NCBI GenBank assembly: GCA_031280335.1
Contig: JAITGZ010000250.1
Location: 1-7,716 of the forward strand
DNA length: 7,716 bases
Direction: 5' to 3'
DNA from: Deltaproteobacteria bacterium
Lineage (GTDB): Bacteria; Desulfobacterota; Desulfovibrionia; Desulfovibrionales; Desulfovibrionaceae
The notes below the pieces were generated by a model that saw only the letters and a program-made list of their open reading frames with translations, was not told the DNA's origin and did not search any database. Positions 4,874 to 7,716 of this stretch are shown here, in pieces (the first letter of the stretch is position 1; the number at the start of each line of letters is the position of its first letter). A program made the position numbers and the translations under genes.

Positions 4874-7504
4874 ATGTCTCGGACTTTTATATTATCAGGA
4901 ATATTTATTATGACCATCATATCATCCTTTCCAACTTTCGCGCTTCCATCCACGACCTCAGCAACGGAACTTTACAAACTGCCCAATGGTCTGACCGTGC
5001 TTATTCAAGAAGATCAGCGTTTTCCCCTTGTCTCCATGCGTCTTTACGTACATGCCGGATCAGCCTATGAAACCTCCGACCAAGCAGGCATAAGCCACCT
5101 TCTGGAACACATGGTTTTCAAGGGCACGGAAAAACGCGCCCAGGGCAAAATATCACAGGATATAGAAGCATTGGGTGGTTACCTGAATGCCGCCACCAGC
5201 TTTGATTACACTAAATATCTGGTGGATCTGCCCGCCGAGTACTGGCGCGTTGGTCTGGATGTACTCAAAGACATGGCTTTTCACGCCAGTATAACTGAAA
5301 CGGATCTGGAAGCGGAAAAGAACGTGGTCATCGCCGAACTTAAACGAGGTGAGGATCAGCCGCAACAATTGCTGTTTAAGCATCTGCAGGGCCTGGCTCT
5401 GGACGGAACCCCTTACGCCCGTCCGATCATAGGCTATGAAGAAAACATTAAGGGCATTACGCGCCAGCATATACTGGATTACATCAAACGCCTCTATCAG
5501 CCCCAGGCCATGCTGCTCGCAGTGGCGGGCAAAGTGGATAAGGCGGCGCTACGAGCGGAAATAGAAAAAATTTATGCCGCCATCCCCAGCGGGCAGGGTT
5601 ATATGAGTCCGGCCATGTTTGAGCCGGATGACCTGCCGACCGCCGGACCTAAAATTAAAATACAGCGCGGCAAATGGAACAAAATTTATTTAAGCCTGGC
5701 CTTTCCCTCGCCAGGAGAACGTGATACGCGCGCAGTGCATCTGGATGTGTTGGCCGCCCTGCTCGGAGGCGACCATACCTCTTATTTTTATCGTAAATAT
5801 AAATACGAACGTCAGCTGGTGGATAGCATATCCGTACATAATTATTCCATGGAACGCCTTGGGCTCCTGTATTTTTCCGTTGTATTGGATGAAGAACATT
5901 TTGCTGAATTCTGGGAAGAATTCAGTAAAGACCTGGCCGCCATAGACCGTATCAGCTTCAGCCAGATCGAATTGGACCGGGTGAAGCTAAATATGGAAGA
6001 CGACCTGTTCAGGATAAAAGAGACCATCTCCGGACTGGCCGACAAAATCGGGCATTTCGCTTTCTTCAGCCCGCCGGATCATGGTGAAGCCAACTATTTG
6101 TATGTTTTGCGCCAGACCTCCCTGGAAAACCTGCGGGGGCAACTTGGCGCGGTGAATACACGCCGCCTTTCCATGAGCATCCTTTTGCCAGAAAAAAATC
6201 AGAACATTCATGATGCCTACCTTAAAGACACCCTGGCCCGCCTGCCCGATCCGGCCAGGGATAAAGCCGTCAATGCCAATAAAACCGCTGAGCGCGGACG
6301 GGAAGTCATTGACCTGGGGCAGGGGCGCACTCTTATCCTCATCCCTGACCATACCTTGCCCTATGTATCCGGCAGTCTTATGTTCAGCGGCGGCGATGCC
6401 CTTTTGCAACAAAATACGCAGGGTCTGGCCGCGCTCACCGCTGCCGTCCTGACCCAGGGAACCACCCAACGTGGAGCTACAGAGATGGAGGATTATCTAG
6501 CCGACCGGGCCTCTAGTCTGAACGCCGGGGCGGGACGACAAAGCTTTTACTTCAATTTTACCTTTCCCTCCCGTTTCAGCGCGGATATTTTTAACTTGTT
6601 GGAAGAAACACTTGCCAGTCCGGCCTTGGCAGTGGAAGAATTTGAACGGGAACGACAAAACCAGCTCGCCCAGATAAAAGCAGCTGAGGATCAGCCCTTG
6701 GATATGGCCTTCCGCCATCTTTTCCCTTTTCTCTTTACCGGGCACAGCTATGCTTTCATGCAGTTGGGCGAAGAGGCAACGCTCAAAGACTTTAAGGTGG
6801 AGCAGATCAGAGAATTCTGGCTTAAACAGAAAACCCTGCCTTGGACTCTTGCGCTCTGTGGAGATTTTCAACGGGACGCGGCCATCGCCGCCGCCAAAAA
6901 ATTGCCCCTGCCCTCCGGCAAAGCTTTGCGTCTTGATAAACCGCAATGGAATAAAGAAAAGAATCTTTCCCTGACCCTGCCCGGACGCCGGCAAAGCCAT
7001 ATTTTATTGATTTTTCCCACCGTTGCCCTGGAGGATCGGGACACGCCTGCTCTGCAACTTTTACATTCAACCCTGACCGGCATGAGCGGACTGCTCTTCA
7101 GCGAGCTGCGCGAGCGGCAAGGTCTGGGTTATACGGTCTCCGCCATACCCTGGATTGCGCAAAAGACGGGCATGCTGATGTTTTACATAGCTACGGACCC
7201 CGACAAAACACTTCAGGCTAAAGAAGGTTTTAAAAAGGTGGTAGAGGATATGCGCCGGGGACCTTTGCCGGCGGACTTGCTGGAACGTGGCAAAAATTCT
7301 TTGAAAGGCGATTATTACAGAAACATGCAGACGCTTGCGGCGCGGGGGGGCGAAGCTGCTACCCTGTTTACCCTTGGTCTGCCCCAGGATACCAGCAGCA
7401 AACAGATTGAACTCGCCGCCGCAGTTACACCGGAAGCCCTGTGGAAGATCGCCGTAAAATACCTGGATATGGATAAGGCCTACTGGGTGGAAGTGCAGCC
7501 CTAG
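4874..7504 (+). CDS. Secreted M16-family (insulinase/pitrilysin-like) zinc metallopeptidase, two-module
   Basis: I chose the ATG at 4874 (876 residues) because GGAG lies six bases upstream; an in-frame ATG at 4862 would add four residues and has a poorer site. The N-terminus is a signal peptide with probable cleavage near PTFA|LPST, which places the enzyme in the periplasm. The first M16 module (to about residue 455) carries the inverted zinc motif HLLEH at His75, Glu78 and His79, followed by AEKNVVIAELKRGE, in which Glu155 lies 76 residues after the second His and is the expected third zinc ligand. The second module (about 475-876) has the same fold signatures (GLAALTAAVL, FERERQNQLAQIKAAEDQP, SELRERQGLGYTVSA) but no HxxEH, so it is the non-catalytic half of the clam shell. 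Length and layout are normal for one-chain M16 enzymes. It is 29 bases after the radical SAM gene, hence probably cotranscribed. Such enzymes degrade small peptides; the specific substrate is unknown. Confidence 0.93.
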   Translation: MSRTFILSGIFIMTIISSFPTFALPSTTSATELYKLPNGLTVLIQEDQRFPLVSMRLYVHAGSAYETSDQAGISHLLEHMVFKGTEKRAQGKISQDIEALGGYLNAATSFDYTKYLVDLPAEYWRVGLDVLKDMAFHASITETDLEAEKNVVIAELKRGEDQPQQLLFKHLQGLALDGTPYARPIIGYEENIKGITRQHILDYIKRLYQPQAMLLAVAGKVDKAALRAEIEKIYAAIPSGQGYMSPAMFEPDDLPTAGPKIKIQRGKWNKIYLSLAFPSPGERDTRAVHLDVLAALLGGDHTSYFYRKYKYERQLVDSISVHNYSMERLGLLYFSVVLDEEHFAEFWEEFSKDLAAIDRISFSQIELDRVKLNMEDDLFRIKETISGLADKIGHFAFFSPPDHGEANYLYVLRQTSLENLRGQLGAVNTRRLSMSILLPEKNQNIHDAYLKDTLARLPDPARDKAVNANKTAERGREVIDLGQGRTLILIPDHTLPYVSGSLMFSGGDALLQQNTQGLAALTAAVLTQGTTQRGATEMEDYLADRASSLNAGAGRQSFYFNFTFPSRFSADIFNLLEETLASPALAVEEFERERQNQLAQIKAAEDQPLDMAFRHLFPFLFTGHSYAFMQLGEEATLKDFKVEQIREFWLKQKTLPWTLALCGDFQRDAAIAAAKKLPLPSGKALRLDKPQWNKEKNLSLTLPGRRQSHILLIFPTVALEDRDTPALQLLHSTLTGMSGLLFSELRERQGLGYTVSAIPWIAQKTGMLMFYIATDPDKTLQAKEGFKKVVEDMRRGPLPADLLERGKNSLKGDYYRNMQTLAARGGEAATLFTLGLPQDTSSKQIELAAAVTPEALWKIAVKYLDMDKAYWVEVQP

Positions 7505-7511
7505 AGAGTTC

Positions 7512-7528
7512 CAACTTTGAGATTGCTC
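7512..7528 (+). repeat. Copy 1 of a short direct repeat (CAACTTTGAGATTGCTC)
   Basis: This 17-mer begins eight bases after the M16 peptidase stop codon and matches 15 of 17 positions with the copy at 7634-7650. A related version occurs in reverse orientation within the hairpin at 7572-7600. Its ATTGCTC (7522-7528) can also pair with GAGCAAT at 7574-7580, giving an alternative stem that would compete with the long hairpin. Confidence 0.5.
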
Positions 7529-7563
7529 GTATTATTGTTGACCCTCGCCTACTGGACTTTGTG

Positions 7564-7606
7564 GCGGGTTTTAGAGCAATTCAAAAGTGAAATTGCTCTA
7601 GCCCGC
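7564..7606 (+). repeat. Long hairpin between the peptidase gene and the terminator
   Basis: TAGAGCAATT (7572-7581) and AATTGCTCTA (7591-7600) are perfect 10-base complements with a 9-base loop. The stem can extend outward through an asymmetric internal loop to GCGGG (7564-7568) paired with CCCGC (7602-7606). No T tract follows, so it is not a typical intrinsic terminator by itself. It could protect the mRNA 3' end from exonucleases, assist the terminator downstream, or be one unit of an intergenic repeat family. Confidence 0.55.
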
Positions 7607-7612
7607 ATATTT

Positions 7613-7658
7613 CATGAGCAAGCTCTCCCTGGTCAATTTTGAGCTTGCTCATGTTTTT
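7613..7658 (+). terminator. Strong intrinsic terminator ending the plus-strand gene unit
   Basis: CATGAGCAAGCTC (7613-7625) and GAGCTTGCTCATG (7641-7653) form a perfect 13-bp stem with a 15-base loop, followed at once by TTTTT (7654-7658). It lies 108 bases after the M16 peptidase stop codon. The upstream strand shows no matching A tract, so it is expected to act mainly rightward. Its right arm contains copy 2 of the TTTGAGNTTGCTC repeat. Confidence 0.8.
7634..7650 (+). repeat. Copy 2 of the short direct repeat (CAATTTTGAGCTTGCTC)
   Basis: It matches copy 1 (7512-7528) at 15 of 17 positions and lies 122 bases downstream of it. Its last ten bases form most of the right arm of the terminator stem, so this repeat family and the terminator share sequence. 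This suggests that the terminator derives from a repeat unit or that the repeats arose by duplication of terminator arms. Confidence 0.5.
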
Positions 7659-7716
7659 CCATCGGGCATTTTTCAAAAAGGACGGCACTATCGATTCAAA
7701 CGGCGCAGGACGCCTT
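7659..7716. other. Right-edge sequence with no supported feature
   Basis: No start codon with a ribosome-binding site is seen on the plus strand. On the minus strand only a fragment too short to judge is present. GGCG (7702-7705) and CGCC (7711-7714) could begin a hairpin followed by TT at the very edge, possibly a terminator belonging to a neighbouring gene, but the sequence stops there. Confidence 0.3.

Noticed and set aside
7702..7714. GGCG-CAGGA-CGCC hairpin at the right edge
   Set aside because: The stem is only 4 bp and the sequence ends before any T tract could be seen.

Overview
The window looks like a chromosomal segment of a sulfate-reducing deltaproteobacterium, most likely Desulfovibrionaceae. 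Base composition is moderate, and the main clues are protein style (CbiM with a DUF4198 metal-binding partner, and a TIGR03960-TIGR03936 radical SAM fusion). The taxonomic call is inference from protein recognition; no rRNA or other marker gene is present. There is no CRISPR array, tRNA, transposase or phage structural gene.

Left part (1-1382, minus strand): a cobalt/nickel uptake cluster. A secreted DUF4198 protein (609-1382) is followed 21 bases later by cbiM, the membrane substrate-binding subunit of an ECF-type metal transporter, which runs off the left edge. The energising subunits (CbiQ/CbiO-like) would be expected just outside the window.

Divergent intergenic region (1383-1860, 478 bases, no gene supported): AT-rich near the metal genes. 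It carries several inverted repeats that could be operators, then a near-consensus sigma-70 promoter (1648-1675) facing right. The promoter is followed by a leader of about 180 bases rich in hairpins, including a perfect 10-bp stem at 1721-1746.

Right part (1861-7504, plus strand): a tightly packed three-gene unit. It holds a 118-residue small protein that resembles LSm-like proteins, an 871-residue radical SAM fusion of unknown function starting at TTG, and a secreted two-module M16 zinc peptidase. Gaps are 11 and 29 bases, so one transcript from the 1648 promoter is likely. The unit ends at a strong intrinsic terminator (7613-7658), preceded by a long hairpin and a small family of related repeats built on TTTGAGNTTGCTC.

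The genes are mostly recognisable families. The least explained items are the structured leader, the small protein, the function of the radical SAM fusion, and the repeat cluster at the 3' end.
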